64,000 bases of DNA from positions 5,136,819 through 5,200,818 of the forward strand of contig CM031870.1 in NCBI GenBank assembly GCA_018697195.1, given 5' to 3'. The notes below the pieces were generated by a model, which had not been told where the DNA came from, did no database searches, and saw nothing but the letters and a program-made list of their open reading frames with translations. Positions within the stretch are counted from its first letter, which is position 1; every line of letters starts with the position of its first letter. A program made the position numbers and the translations under genes. Origin of the DNA: Certhia americana (lineage: Eukaryota > Chordata > Aves > Passeriformes > Certhiidae). Shown in pieces: positions 36,151 through 47,110 of the stretch.

Positions 36151-38216
36151 CTTCTGAGCTCAGACCTAAAGCCCTGCCTTCAAAATCATGACTCTGCCAA
36201 GATGCCTAAAAATGCACTTAACTATAATTCTGCTGCAATATTAACATTTTAAATGCACACATTTAATAGGACTAGCATTAATCTGTCTTTCCTGAAATAA
36301 TCATTTACCTCATTAAGGGGGTCATTGAAATACTGAAAAAAACCCTTTCTTCCCTCCTTCCTCAGCACAGTTGAATGTGAGGGGTCAATTCATGGATGCC
36401 CAGCAGCCCTGAAAACTTCCTGGCTTCAGGTCCAACATGTTACAGGGACCAGAGGGACACGGGCAAGTGAGTTTAGGGGGAAGCTGTGCTGATCCATAGC
36501 AACTGGAAAATATAAAGGTGAACACCATCTCACAGCCAGCCTCCAAGCTGGAGAGATTAATTGCACTCATTGAGGCTTATTTGATTACTTGGTCCCCTGA
36601 GTAATAATGGGTTTCCTGAAGAATAAAGAGAGTAATACAGAAAAGTCAGAAAGAAATATGGGGACGTATTAAAAAGTAACTATGAAAGGGAGAAAAATAC
36701 ATATGAAACCACAAGGCACGTAATTAACTTAGCATGGGACTAGATTTGTTTGCTTAATTATTCCATGCAGCTTCATAAAGCTCTGAAGCAAGCTCATAAG
36801 CGGCTCAAAAAAACCCCATAATTGATTTTAACAAAATATCATTAAATTTGTGAATGAAAGTCCTGGTCTTCTTAAGGTCAATGGCTCCTCTTGGTTCATT
36901 CATGCTGGGATCTCTCCTTACTCTGAGTGTGGAGTTCTTGGCATTTTGGGAAGCATTCACATGGCTTAATTTAGGACTTCTGGCTTAGGTATCCTGAATT
37001 GCTCTCTGGAGGCTGCATTGCCACTACAAGGAGCTTGGTTCTGAGCTAGACCTGAAGTCAGAATATGTCAGTGATCTCTTCTATGCATGGAAGTCTTAAA
37101 AGGGAAATATTCTGCAACTGACCAGTGCCTCTGTGGGATTGTGTGTCCCACAGAGATGTGGCACAGTAAACAGGAAATCAGGGAGGCAGCTTGTGTTTCC
37201 ATAGATATGGTCAATATCAAATGCCACTTCAAAAGCATATATTATACATAGCTTTGTTACTTCTGGGGAAAATGAAATTCATGGGGAAGAAGCACAGCTT
37301 GACAAACCAAAGAATCTAGACAGAGGTTGAGTATATTACACAACTCTGCCAGCTGTGTTTTCCATGAGGGAATCTTGGATTTTCTCTGCAATCTTTATCT
37401 GCTCATAGTGGCAGAAGGCCTTACACGTGGGTGGTGATGTGAGCATTTGGAGGTGCTACTTCTTGGGGAGTTCCCCAGTGAAACCAGTATGCCTGGCAAG
37501 TGTGGCACTAAATATCAGGCCACTTCCTTGGAAACTGGGAAAAATTAGTGACACTCCTTAGGATGGGAGCAGAAATGAACATTATCTTCAGAGTTATCTA
37601 ACAGAGGAGAGTGGATATTTCAAGCAAGGAGAAATGAGGCTGAGGGAGGGGTGAGTTGATGGGAAAGCCCAGTGCAGCTGGAGAGGCTTCAGGCCTCCTT
37701 GATGGCTCTGACCAAGGAATGATAAGGAGCAACCAAGAAACCTGCAGGTGCTCTGAAGAGTTTGAATGTTTTGTTAGATCTGCATATTTCTTTTAGTGTC
37801 TGGCTCGCAGCAGAATTGTGTTGCAAAGTCCAGGTGTTATGTGCTTCAGCTGCTGCCTGCATGTGAAGCAGGGAGTCTGCAGGACCTGTGGAGGGGTGAT
37901 AACCAAGGGAGGGGGGATTGGACAAGAGGGGGCTGCCACTGGGCTTGGTGTGGCACCTCTGCTGTAAGACTCAACTTCTGCAAAGGGGAACAGAGCCTGT
38001 AAAGACAGAGAGATCACATAGGGATGTCTGCAGAGTCACTGTGTTGCTGTTCTCAATGTGGAAACTGCCATTAGAAGGTGGGACTGGCCCTGAAATAATG
38101 CACAGGTTTAATGGAATGAGCAGTGGAACCCATCCACGCTCATCCCTCTGCAAACAATAAAATCTGAACACTAAAACAGATGCCAAATCCTTTGCAGAAT
38201 CTGTATTATTCATAGT

Positions 38217-38233
38217 AAAAAAAAAAAAAAAAG
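38217..38233 (+). repeat. Poly(A) homopolymer, 17 nt
   Basis: Uninterrupted A run on the + strand. There is no AATAAA shortly upstream that would suggest the tail of a processed pseudogene. Confidence 0.93.
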
Positions 38234-39709
38234 TAATTTTACCTCCTGCTCAGTAGAGACTGAATGCATTTGTATGCACACATCAGGAGATGTGAAGGTC
38301 CAAGGGATGCAACATCAGTGCTGCCCAAGTGAGCATAGGCACAGCAAGAGATCTGTGGTGCTGTGGGCTGTGCTGAAACCTGCTGTCAGAGTCTGTTCAT
38401 CCAGAATAATGCTTGGCATGGGCTCACTGCCTTGTCAACACTTGGCTGTGCAGAGGCTGAAGTTACTCAAATCTGGCCTTGCCCCATTTTTCATACCAAC
38501 ACCAACCTGGCTCTCCCTTCTCCTTCCCATCTGCCTCTGCCTGGGGGAAAGTGTTCAGGTTCTCTTACTGGAAATCCTGGTCTGGGTCATTGGTAGCTGA
38601 CCAAAGCACCATCCTCATGATGGCCAGGAATATGTAACAGGAAGGAGGAAGGCTTAGCTTTTCTCTAAATAAAAATGCAGAGTCTCAAAGTTGAAGTCAT
38701 GGTGAATTTTGCTCCCTGATTAGGAGTGCAGGATCAAGTCCTCTAAGAGACAGTGAGTTAGTATAACGCAGTTCAAGGATGAGGAGGAAAAAAAAGGAAT
38801 GACAGGCCTAATTCATGCTCTTCCAAAATTATTATTATTTTTCAGCTAGGGAAGGAGGAGACAGGATGTGGTAAAAAAAACATTTACAGGAGTTTGGCAT
38901 GTAAAAACCTGAATGATGGATTAACAGCTTATGCCAAATTTTACCTGCCTTTAAGCAGGTAACATTTCTTCAAGCTCAACAAGCTCCTGCTTGCCTAGAG
39001 CTATACTTTTCTTCTCCAGATGAGTGAAGCCAAAGTACCTTGTGCAGCTTTCACTAGCCTCAACTTTCTCTCAAATGTTTTCTTCTTCAAGTTTAATTTC
39101 ACTCAGGGAAACAGTGGCCCTTGGGAGGGATACATCTAAATAAGGATCCTTTTTTCCTGTGGTTTTGGGTCTGGTTTTTTTTTTTGCTGGGGGTGACCTG
39201 AGCTCTCTGGGATGTGCAGCCTGCAGTCTCATGCACACAATCACAGGCTAAGGGCAGGAGCTGGAATGCAGAGGATAACACAGAATGTAAATCCATTCAG
39301 TGCAGTAATTTAAGGTGTGGGAGGTCTCCTCTTATGCATAGAAAGGCCCTGTCAGTAAATGAGGCAAGAGTCTTTAGCCTGCAAAACAGACCTGTCTTTT
39401 GAATCTCTGGTTTCCCCTCTGCATTGTGTAAAAGACACATAAAGCAGCTCTTTTCCCCCTCCCTGCTTTTGCAAAATGTCTACAAAACAGATCAGGATGG
39501 CAAATGGCTGCTGTGTGTGTTGGTAACTGCACATCCTTCCTGCACTGGAAGTAAATGGTTCCTTCTCTGCCTTTCTTGGCATGTCCCGTGGTATCTCTCA
39601 TAGGAATGGGAGTTTATCCTCCATGTCTTGCCTAATTTTCCCCTACATGATTTTAGTTTTCCCACGGTAAGATTAAGCTATTCTATATACCATCAGTCCC
39701 ATAATAGTC

Positions 39710-39731
39710 AGTGAACTTTAAGTGAACTCTA
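39710..39731. repeat. 11-bp tandem direct repeat
   Basis: AGTGAACTTTA (39710-39720) is followed directly by AGTGAACTCTA (39721-39731), differing at one base. The adjacent ATCTAGACTCTAG is also internally repetitive. Confidence 0.85.
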
Positions 39732-40731
39732 ACATCTAGACTCTAGTCATTGCATTAAAACCTCATAAGTTGATTGGATAGCCGAGTATTTTAATATTAA
39801 TCTCCCCACTAAATGCCTATCTGCACTGCACTGGCTTTCATACAAATGTCTCTCCTTGGAGCACAGAGTGTCTTTAAAGGCCAACTCACTCTGAATGTGG
39901 CACAAAGTGATTTAGTAACATACCCTGGGAATAAAGTGGAATTTGTCATCTGAAACGAAAATCAAAATGTGAGTAACTCCAGCCTTTGCAAGCCTGGAAA
40001 GCTGGACCTGCATGAGCAAGGAGAAGGGTCTGGACTCTGATGGGGTGAGGGAGTGCAAACACCAGGGCTTACACCGTGGTTTTAAGGATATTTCTCTTCC
40101 TTCCCATTCTCCAAACCCTTTCTTTGGCATCCTTTTCTTTTTACTTTATTATCAGATTGCTAGTGTCCTCTGATTCCTGACAACGATATCTAAAACCTCT
40201 CCCAGTTTAGTGTAAAGCCCAAATTCAGGAGAATCTTGTTTCTCACTGTTTAGGCTCTCTCCTCTGCGGGTAGCCCTGTGCTGCTGAGGCTCTGCACTAG
40301 CACTAGGTCCCTTTATGACCTGGCTTATTGAGAATTGAATAGTTTTTCTTACTCTGAGCAGTTTTTCTGCAGTAAACAGGAGAGTTTCTCACCCCCATTG
40401 CCACCACCCTCCCTCCAGTTCAGACGGAGTAAGAAAACAGGGAAGCCCAGCACTGGTTCTCCTCCAGATCCTCCTCCAAGGGGGATAGGGACATGCCAAA
40501 CCCTACCTGTTAGGTTTAGAGCAGGTTTAAAATTAAGGCCTGCCATTCAGCTTTTAGAAACCTCAGCATGGTCCCCAGTACATTTTATCCAACTGCTTAA
40601 GGAACCATCTCCTCAAATGGAAAAGGTTAAATTTCAGCCAGCCAAGGAGTAGTGTTGCCTTAGAAATGTTTTTGGAAATTCCCACAAGTCAGATAAAGGA
40701 CCAGAAAGCAATTTGGTGAAAACTAATGGGA

Positions 40732-40746
40732 TTTTTTTTTTTTTTT
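40732..40746 (+). repeat. Poly(T) homopolymer, 15 nt
   Basis: Uninterrupted T run on the + strand. Confidence 0.92.
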
Positions 40747-41041
40747 ATTGCTTTCAATAGGATTTAGATCTGGTGGTCTGCAATAACTGCTACAAACCAG
40801 CCCATGAATGAAAGCTGGATGAAGAATTTCCTGCCTGCTCCGTTTTGGTGGAGCAGTAGAGAAGGAGGGGGAACACTGCTTTTAAAGAGATAACTTCATT
40901 AAAACCCATTTGGCTTCAGATCAAAGATGGCTCAGCCTATTATTTTAAGTATGTGCAGGACTTAGCAATTGCACTGAAACATTGGCAAGACCTGAACTCA
41001 CACAAAAAACCAAAAAGGTCTTTGCCAATAAAAAACAATTT

Positions 41042-41092
41042 AAAAAAACAAACAAACAAACAAACAAAAAAAAACAAACCAAACACAAACCA
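41042..41092 (+). repeat. (AAAC)n microsatellite
   Basis: Several AAAC/CAAA units in series, then an A run and degenerate CAAACC units. It lies about 190 bp left of the large poly(T) tract at 41279. Confidence 0.9.
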
Positions 41093-41278
41093 GTACAAGG
41101 AGGTGAAAAAGGTTAGAATTCTGGAAAACATGAGAATTCTTCCTGGAATTAAAGCATATATCTGTGGACAATTTATCAAAGGAAGATCATTTATGCTCTG
41201 CTTTGGATGTAATAAGACTGCAGCACTGACCAGACCTTATTGTGTATAAAGTTTAGGCTGTTTTATTCTAGTGGAAGG

Positions 41279-41284
41279 TTTTTT

Positions 41285-41356
<72 letters not shown>
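41279..41356 (+). repeat. Poly(T) tract, 78 nt with three G interruptions
   Basis: T runs of 37 (41287-41323) and 32 (41325-41356) bases separated by a single G, with a further short T block before GG at 41285-41286. It is the longest homopolymeric region of the window. A poly-phenylalanine frame on + and a poly-lysine frame on - are products of the repeat. True length may differ from the assembly. Confidence 0.95.
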
Positions 41357-41360
<4 letters not shown>

Positions 41361-43976
41361 ATTTAATCCCTCTGCTTTTCTCACTGGCCCGAGCAGATGT
41401 GAATGGCAGAGGTCTGCTTAGTGCCCACAGGGAGTCACAGAATGGGAGATGTCTCTGGAGAAGAGCCTTTCTGTGCAATGGTGTAAATAAACATGGGCAG
41501 AAATAGGGCAGATAACAGCTCAAATACATGCCAGATTCTTGCAGCTCTAGGCTGTGAGCACTGCAGTAGTTCAGCCACAGCCTTTGTTACACTGGGTCAA
41601 GCAGATGTGAGGATGTCTGGGAATTCAAATCATTCTTGGGAAGTCTGAAGAGCACCAGCTTGAACATCCCCTCAGATTAGACTCTCCCACCACTGCTCCT
41701 GCTCCACCTTGGGCTCTGGTGAGTGTCCCAGTGCCACGTGCCACCACCGCCCTGTGTGGCCTGCCAGATGAAGTGCCCAGGGGTGCATTGTTCCTCTTTT
41801 CCTGTAACTGGCTCCAGGAGGAAGGGTGGGAAGTGAGTAACGTGGCTGGTGCACTCCAGCTAAAATCTTAAGACGTAACAAGCAAAGAATTGCCATTTTT
41901 GGGTAGTTCCAGCTCTCACAGGCCATACAGAGCCATATCCTGCTCCTGGCAGTGGGCAGAGGTGGATACTCAAGGAGAGTAGAGGCGACATGGCTTTATG
42001 GAGATGTGTCGCCATGGATACTCCCTGGTGTGCAGCAGGAACTGGGATCTATTTCCTGAGTTGGAGGGTGCTGTGGCTCTTGCTCAGGTCTCTTTGAGCA
42101 CAGGGCTAACAAACCCCTTGATGAAATCTGGATGGGTGCATTGTTCTGCATGGGCTGCAACAGGAAAGCCAACAACTTTCCTGGAATTAAAATATCAATG
42201 AACACATAGCTTATAAAAAGTACTTGCGAGATAAGTCATTTATAAACCGTGGAGAAGTTTATGACATAAAAGGCAATCTCTACTGAGGCAGCTGTGAGAA
42301 ATGCAATTAGCTAATTGGCAATGTTTCTCCTAATTGCTACTTTAGTAGGAGAGCTACACCAGTTAGAAAAGACTTGGTGCTTGGCTCAGAACAAACTGGA
42401 TCATCCCCAAGGGAGTTATTTAGGGTAGGAAGTGGGAGTTCCCTGTCTCCAGTGTCATTATAAACATAGAGAAGCCTGTTACCAGCTCTTGCTCTGCCAC
42501 CTGGGGAAGACACCAGCACCTGGCCATGGGGACGTTGCTACCCTCTGAAGGGAGAAGCCAAGAGGACAACAACCAACACTCAGAAAACAAGAGTTGTCTT
42601 TAATGTAGATTTAACCTGGATTTCCTCCTATCTGGGAACATTCTTCCCTTTAATGAGCATGCCATTCCCAGTGCCTGTCCATCCCCAGACTGCAGCTCAG
42701 ACCAAATACCTGAACTGAGAAGTGGCACTCAAGTGTTCCTTGCAATAACTAACCAGGGAGGTTTCTGTCGGGAGGCATCAAAAGGAAACCTCCCACAGCA
42801 CCAATAGGAAAATAGCTGATCTCCAGGCCTTTTTATTGCTTGTAAAACTTTATTGGGGGTAGAGAGAGTGGGGATAGATAGTGCTTTCACAGTGAAATCA
42901 TAGAGCATTATCTTAGTGTCAAAACAAAATTGAGTTCATTTCTCCAAAGATTAGCACATGGTATCAGCTGCGGCAGTATCTAGCACCTCAAGGAGTTATT
43001 ATTAGTTTAATTTATTAGTTGAAGAATTCCATTTTAAATAGAGTCTTCTGGAATTTACAGACCACCTCTGTCTGGAATGCTTGCACAGGAGTTATAAATA
43101 AAATTATTTGCTAAAAATGTTTCCTGGTACAAACAGACTGGGTTTACCAATGTAAACATACTGTATGTATTCATGCATATTTTAAATTGGCCACTGTGGT
43201 TGTACCATTTGCTTGAAAGACAACATGATGTGAGTGCATTATATATTTTCAACATTTTATTAGTATGGAGAGGCAGCCAAAGACTAAGCCATTAATGAAA
43301 TTAAGAGTTTTAATTCTCTTTTCACTTACCTGGCCACAGACTCATCTAAGCACCTTACATTCATTAACATATTTCAGCCAGCCATTAGTACCTGGAGATG
43401 GAGAACTGGGGAAACCCCAAAGTGGGCAGAGAAGAACCATTCAGGGTGCAGTTTGCCCAGCTGGGAGCTGAAATGGAGTTCTCACATCCCCAGGCCTGTG
43501 TGCCTTACAGAACACATGGTGTCTGCTGCAAATCTGGAAGAAGTGATCACATCAGTTATAGATTGCTGCTATCTAAAACCAAGCAAAAATGCTTTGTCAG
43601 AGGAGTCCACATTCAATTAGATATGATCCACATGGTTTTTCAACATATAGAGCTGATTTTTTTTTTTTTTCCCACAAAAGAATGCCACACATGATTTCCT
43701 TAATTTACTGAAACCAGTTACATTAATTCCCATGGTTTTTTGAGGAACTTTTTTTTTTTTTTAATAAGAAAAATGTACAATGATTAGCTGAGTTTCCTCT
43801 CTAACCTTATTAGGCTGAAGTTATTGGAGAGATAACAGTATATGTACGCTGTCCTGTTTTTTCCCTTTTTATTAATTTTCCTCATATCATGCCTGGTTTA
43901 AGCCTGTACCTCCAAACTTCCAGGAGTTTTAAGAAGAATTTTTAATTTTATTTAGGGGAAGTGGTGCTGACTAAAG
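41357..43976. other. Non-coding stretch with a homeodomain-type palindrome
   Basis: Ordinary AT-rich DNA apart from the site at 42304-42317 and T runs at 43657-43670 and 43749-43762 (14 nt each). A perfect minus-strand donor-like CAG|GTAAGT at 43324-43332 has a plausible acceptor at 43393, but the enclosed segment has stops in all frames. Confidence 0.5.
42304..42317. promoter_or_regulatory. Perfect palindrome of two homeodomain core sites
   Basis: CAATTAGCTAATTG is a loop-free perfect palindrome containing inverted CAATTA/TAATTG cores, the type of element bound by homeodomain dimers. It sits in an AT-rich stretch (about 42190-42350) with further AATTGC and CTAATTG strings nearby. Occupancy and target gene cannot be judged from sequence. 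Confidence 0.35.
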
Positions 43977-44000
43977 ATACATACATACATACATACATAC

Positions 44001-44045
<45 letters not shown>
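43977..44045 (+). repeat. Compound microsatellite (ATAC)6-(AC)21
   Basis: Six ATAC units at 43977-44000, the three bases CAT, then 21 uninterrupted AC units at 44004-44045, followed by degenerate ACAC-containing sequence to about 44068. It is long and pure enough to be polymorphic. Confidence 0.97.
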
Positions 44046-44047
<2 letters not shown>

Positions 44048-45689
44048 CATGTATACACACACATATGCATTCTGGTACAGCCATGAGCAATTAGAAAATA
44101 AAAGCTTTATAATAATAATCAGTACACTGAATAAATAATAGGCAGGACACTTTCCAAAGGGTGTGGGATCATCTCCTGCTCATTGTCCAGTTTCAATCCC
44201 AGACCCGCCCATTTTTATTTCAACCCCCACCCCAAACCACAGAGAGATGCCCTGGGGTATGTTACTTCCCTACATGGGAAGACTTTCAGCCAGTAGTTTT
44301 TCTCTTTCCCCCCCGCCATTAAACAATGATTTTTAAAAAAAATCCCTAAATTTATTTGCCTTGCACATACAATGAAAGAGCCAAAGATTTATTTCTGGTT
44401 GAAGCAGTGGGTACTGGAGGCAATAGAGCTTTGCTAGTTTTCATTAGCTGAGGAGCTGGCTTGATGCAATCACAGTGTACATGCCAATAAAACTGAAAGG
44501 TAACCAGCTGTTTTATTCCAACTACTACGTGGGGTTTTTTATTTTTCCTGGAGGAATTTTGCAATATATGATTTGTATAAATTACTTTTATATGTAATTA
44601 GTATAGCAATAAATATTTTCTGAACTGCAACTCTTCTTCTAAATTTGGTTTTCTAGGCAAGTCTAGCCAAGTCATAGCAAAGAACACAGCATCAGAAGAA
44701 AGTTATTGCAACAAAGCTGGAATCAATGTCAATAAAATAATGCCAATATCATTTGTAGGAGCAGAATACATAGAAATTTCCTCCTACATCTTGAAAAATG
44801 TATTTAGAAGAAACTTCAGGTTTGAATTTTTTTTTAACATTTTATAGAGGACTTTTAAGGTTATACTGAAAACACTATCAGCTTAAGAAATCTGAGTCAG
44901 TTCTTTATATGAATAAAATTCATTCAGCACACACAGCATGCCTTGCTGCATGAGCTGTAAATTGTCCCTTCATTATTTAAACAGGACATAAGAGGCCCTG
45001 AAACAAACCAAAGCACTGCAAAGTCTTCCCTAGATATCGTTTTCAAGGCATCTTCATCTGTGGACACCCAACGACTTAGGTTTGAAGAGATTAAAATGTG
45101 TTTGCCCATAAAAGATAATCTCTGGTGTTGCTTTGGATGAGCTCTTGGGCACGGTGGCCCTATTGCTGAGTTTTGTGTTCAAAAGCCACGAGGAACAGCT
45201 GAAGCTGAAGGTGAGAGATAGCACCATGAATCCAAAGCAGGAGTCCATGCATCAGGTAGGACCCATCAGCTGAAAACTCACGACAAGTTCTGATGTCCAA
45301 GCTTCATTTGATCTCAGACTTCACTGAGGCAAACCTGGCAAATGATGGTTCCTTTTCTGTGAGCTAAATCTGAAAATAAGGGAAAAAAATTACTAATTTT
45401 GAATGATAGACAAACCCCAACAGACATATATCAAGAAAATATATAAGGGTAAAGAAAGTTTGTTTTCCAGAATCTTACAAAGACTTTGTGTGTGCAGAGA
45501 TATTTTTTTTTTCTTCTGAGCCATTAAAATCCATTAAGCCAAGACCTCGAGATCTAAAAGCTGAAAGTTATTAGGCATTGACCAAAACAAACCATTTTGC
45601 TTCTATCTTTTGTGTCAGCAGCATTCACATTAATGCAGAAGGACCCAACAGAAGAGCTGATATGGCAGTAAGTCATGGACTAAAATACT
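44046..45689. other. Non-coding stretch, no gene recognised
   Basis: AT-rich, with TATA-type strings around 44560-44620 and no long open frame. Nothing else supported. Confidence 0.5.
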
Positions 45690-45960
45690 TTCTTCTTCCA
45701 TAATTGCTACTTTATGCTATGAATTTGCATTTTAATAATGCCCTAATTATTTATTTACTCAGTATTGTCCTTGTTATGCAATTTAAGGTGTTTTAACTGC
45801 ATGTTTAATTGACTATGCATAATAACTATTGGTGGAACACATGTAATTATGAAGACTGTAAAATGTGTATTATACGTAATAATAGTCACAGTTCTATTTC
45901 AGGTCTCCTTTTAAGAAAGATTGCAAAAGTAATTAAAAACTTAATCTAGTCTAATCACAA
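45690..45960. promoter_or_regulatory. AT-rich block with POU/homeodomain-like motifs
   Basis: ATTTGCAT at 45723-45730 is the exact octamer recognised by POU factors. TTATGCAATTTA near 45775 and TATGCATAAT near 45814 are related, and several TAAT/ATTA cores lie between. The density of such motifs and the absence of repeats or open frames are what a developmental enhancer or conserved non-coding element looks like, but AT-rich DNA also creates these motifs by chance. Confidence 0.25.
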
Positions 45961-46919
45961 GAACTTCTATATTATGGAGTGCCTTCATTGGCAAAACAAA
46001 GGGAGAAAAAGACTTCAAGAGCTAAATCATTTTGATCCCTGTTTACGCCTTTTTGCCTGTTTTCCATGAGACATTTCAAAGGGCAGAGCTTTGCCACTTT
46101 GTCTTGCCACTTGGACTTCCATCCTTAGCTGACTGCCCATGCTATTGTAGTCTTAATTCAGCCTTTTAATCCTACCTGAAATGCACTTACTTGTGGTTGA
46201 ATTAATAATAATTGCCAGCTCCTTGGCATCAGATACAGTCTACCTTAGTGCTACTTTACTGTCTGGAAATTCCTGTTCCTGGCGTCAACGGGCTCCAATC
46301 ACTTCCACAATTTCTAGAAATAGCTGTGACCTGCTTTTTTGCACCATTTCCATCCTTTCAGGCTAAACCCGAGCTCCTAGAAACAGAACACTATTGAAGT
46401 GTGAGCTTTTTTAGTACTTACTGCTTGGTAACTTAGTTTTTCCTATTTAATTACAGGTTTCATGTTTAGAGTACGAAGAAGGACATCTTATAAATGCACC
46501 TTTTCATGTGTGGACAGACCATAAAAATTTAGGTAGGGGCTTCTTTTCCACAGTGGGTGCCCTTGTGGTGCTCAGAAATGCCTTACTGCTCTGTTATCAA
46601 GCAGACTTGTTTAGAATAGAAAGAAATAAAGAACCTGAAGTTCAACCAACTACTACTTAGTTACCTCAAACCAGACACTGTTGGGTGGTGTGGGACCAAA
46701 TGTCAAGTTAGACAAAGAAGGCAAGGATACAGAGTTGGGCTATTGTGGAGAAAAAGCAGGAATAACACCAATGTGGACAATAGTGACATTTCTGTTAGTG
46801 CAGTGGGTGCAACACACCCACTTGCTTAATCTGAAAATCTTGTGGGGTGCAAGCTCTTGTAGTTAACACAGCTGTTATTAAAACCCACTGCAGCAGAGAT
46901 GAGCCATTAGTGTTCTTAT

Positions 46920-47030
46920 TGTTAATAACTGCAATTTTGGGAGTCAGTCTAGGTGAAAATAATTTAATTAAAATTGCCTTAATTAATGTGATTATTGCAC
47001 CAAATAAAGACAACAACACATTAATGTTTC
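46920..47030. promoter_or_regulatory. TAAT-rich block, candidate enhancer
   Basis: Includes two TTAATTAA palindromes 15 bp apart (46964-46971 and 46979-46986) plus GTTAATAAC, GATTATTGC and CATTAATG, about eight homeodomain cores in 110 bp. It lies 60 bp from the AP-1 palindrome at 47084. Regular spacing of the TTAATTAA sites is more suggestive than the base composition alone. Function is inference. Confidence 0.3.
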
Positions 47031-47083
47031 TCTGAAGAATACTTTTTCGCCTATTCTCTTCTATTGAAAGATTTAGCATTTAC

Positions 47084-47106
47084 TGACTCAGTAAATTACT
47101 GAGTCA
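47084..47106. promoter_or_regulatory. Palindrome of two AP-1/MARE-type sites
   Basis: TGACTCAGTAA (47084-47094), one central A, then TTACTGAGTCA (47096-47106): 11-bp perfect arms around a single base. Each arm carries an exact TGASTCA AP-1 heptamer, TGACTCA at 47084-47090 and TGAGTCA at 47100-47106. Both arms extend toward the centre in a way resembling the longer MAF-recognition elements. Partial symmetry continues outside (ATT/AAT). Confidence 0.5.
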
Positions 47107-47110
47107 TTAA

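Larger units (their letters stand above)
36151..41037. other. Non-coding stretch, no gene recognised
   Basis: Contains a 17-A run (38217-38233), the only A run of 14 or more bases in the window, a G-run-rich spot at about 37890-37935, a 15-T run at 40732-40746 and an 11-bp direct repeat at 39710-39731. No open frame longer than 108 codons. Confidence 0.5.

Noticed and set aside
37890..37935. G-rich run as a G-quadruplex
   Set aside because: Four G runs are present but two loops are 10 nt or longer, outside the canonical motif.
41240..41529. Poly-Phe and poly-Lys frames
   Set aside because: They are translations of the 78-nt poly(T) tract.
43330..43392. Minus-strand exon suggested by a perfect CAG|GTAAGT donor and a pyrimidine-rich acceptor
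   Set aside because: All three frames contain stops, so it is not a coding exon. A non-coding exon remains possible but unsupported.
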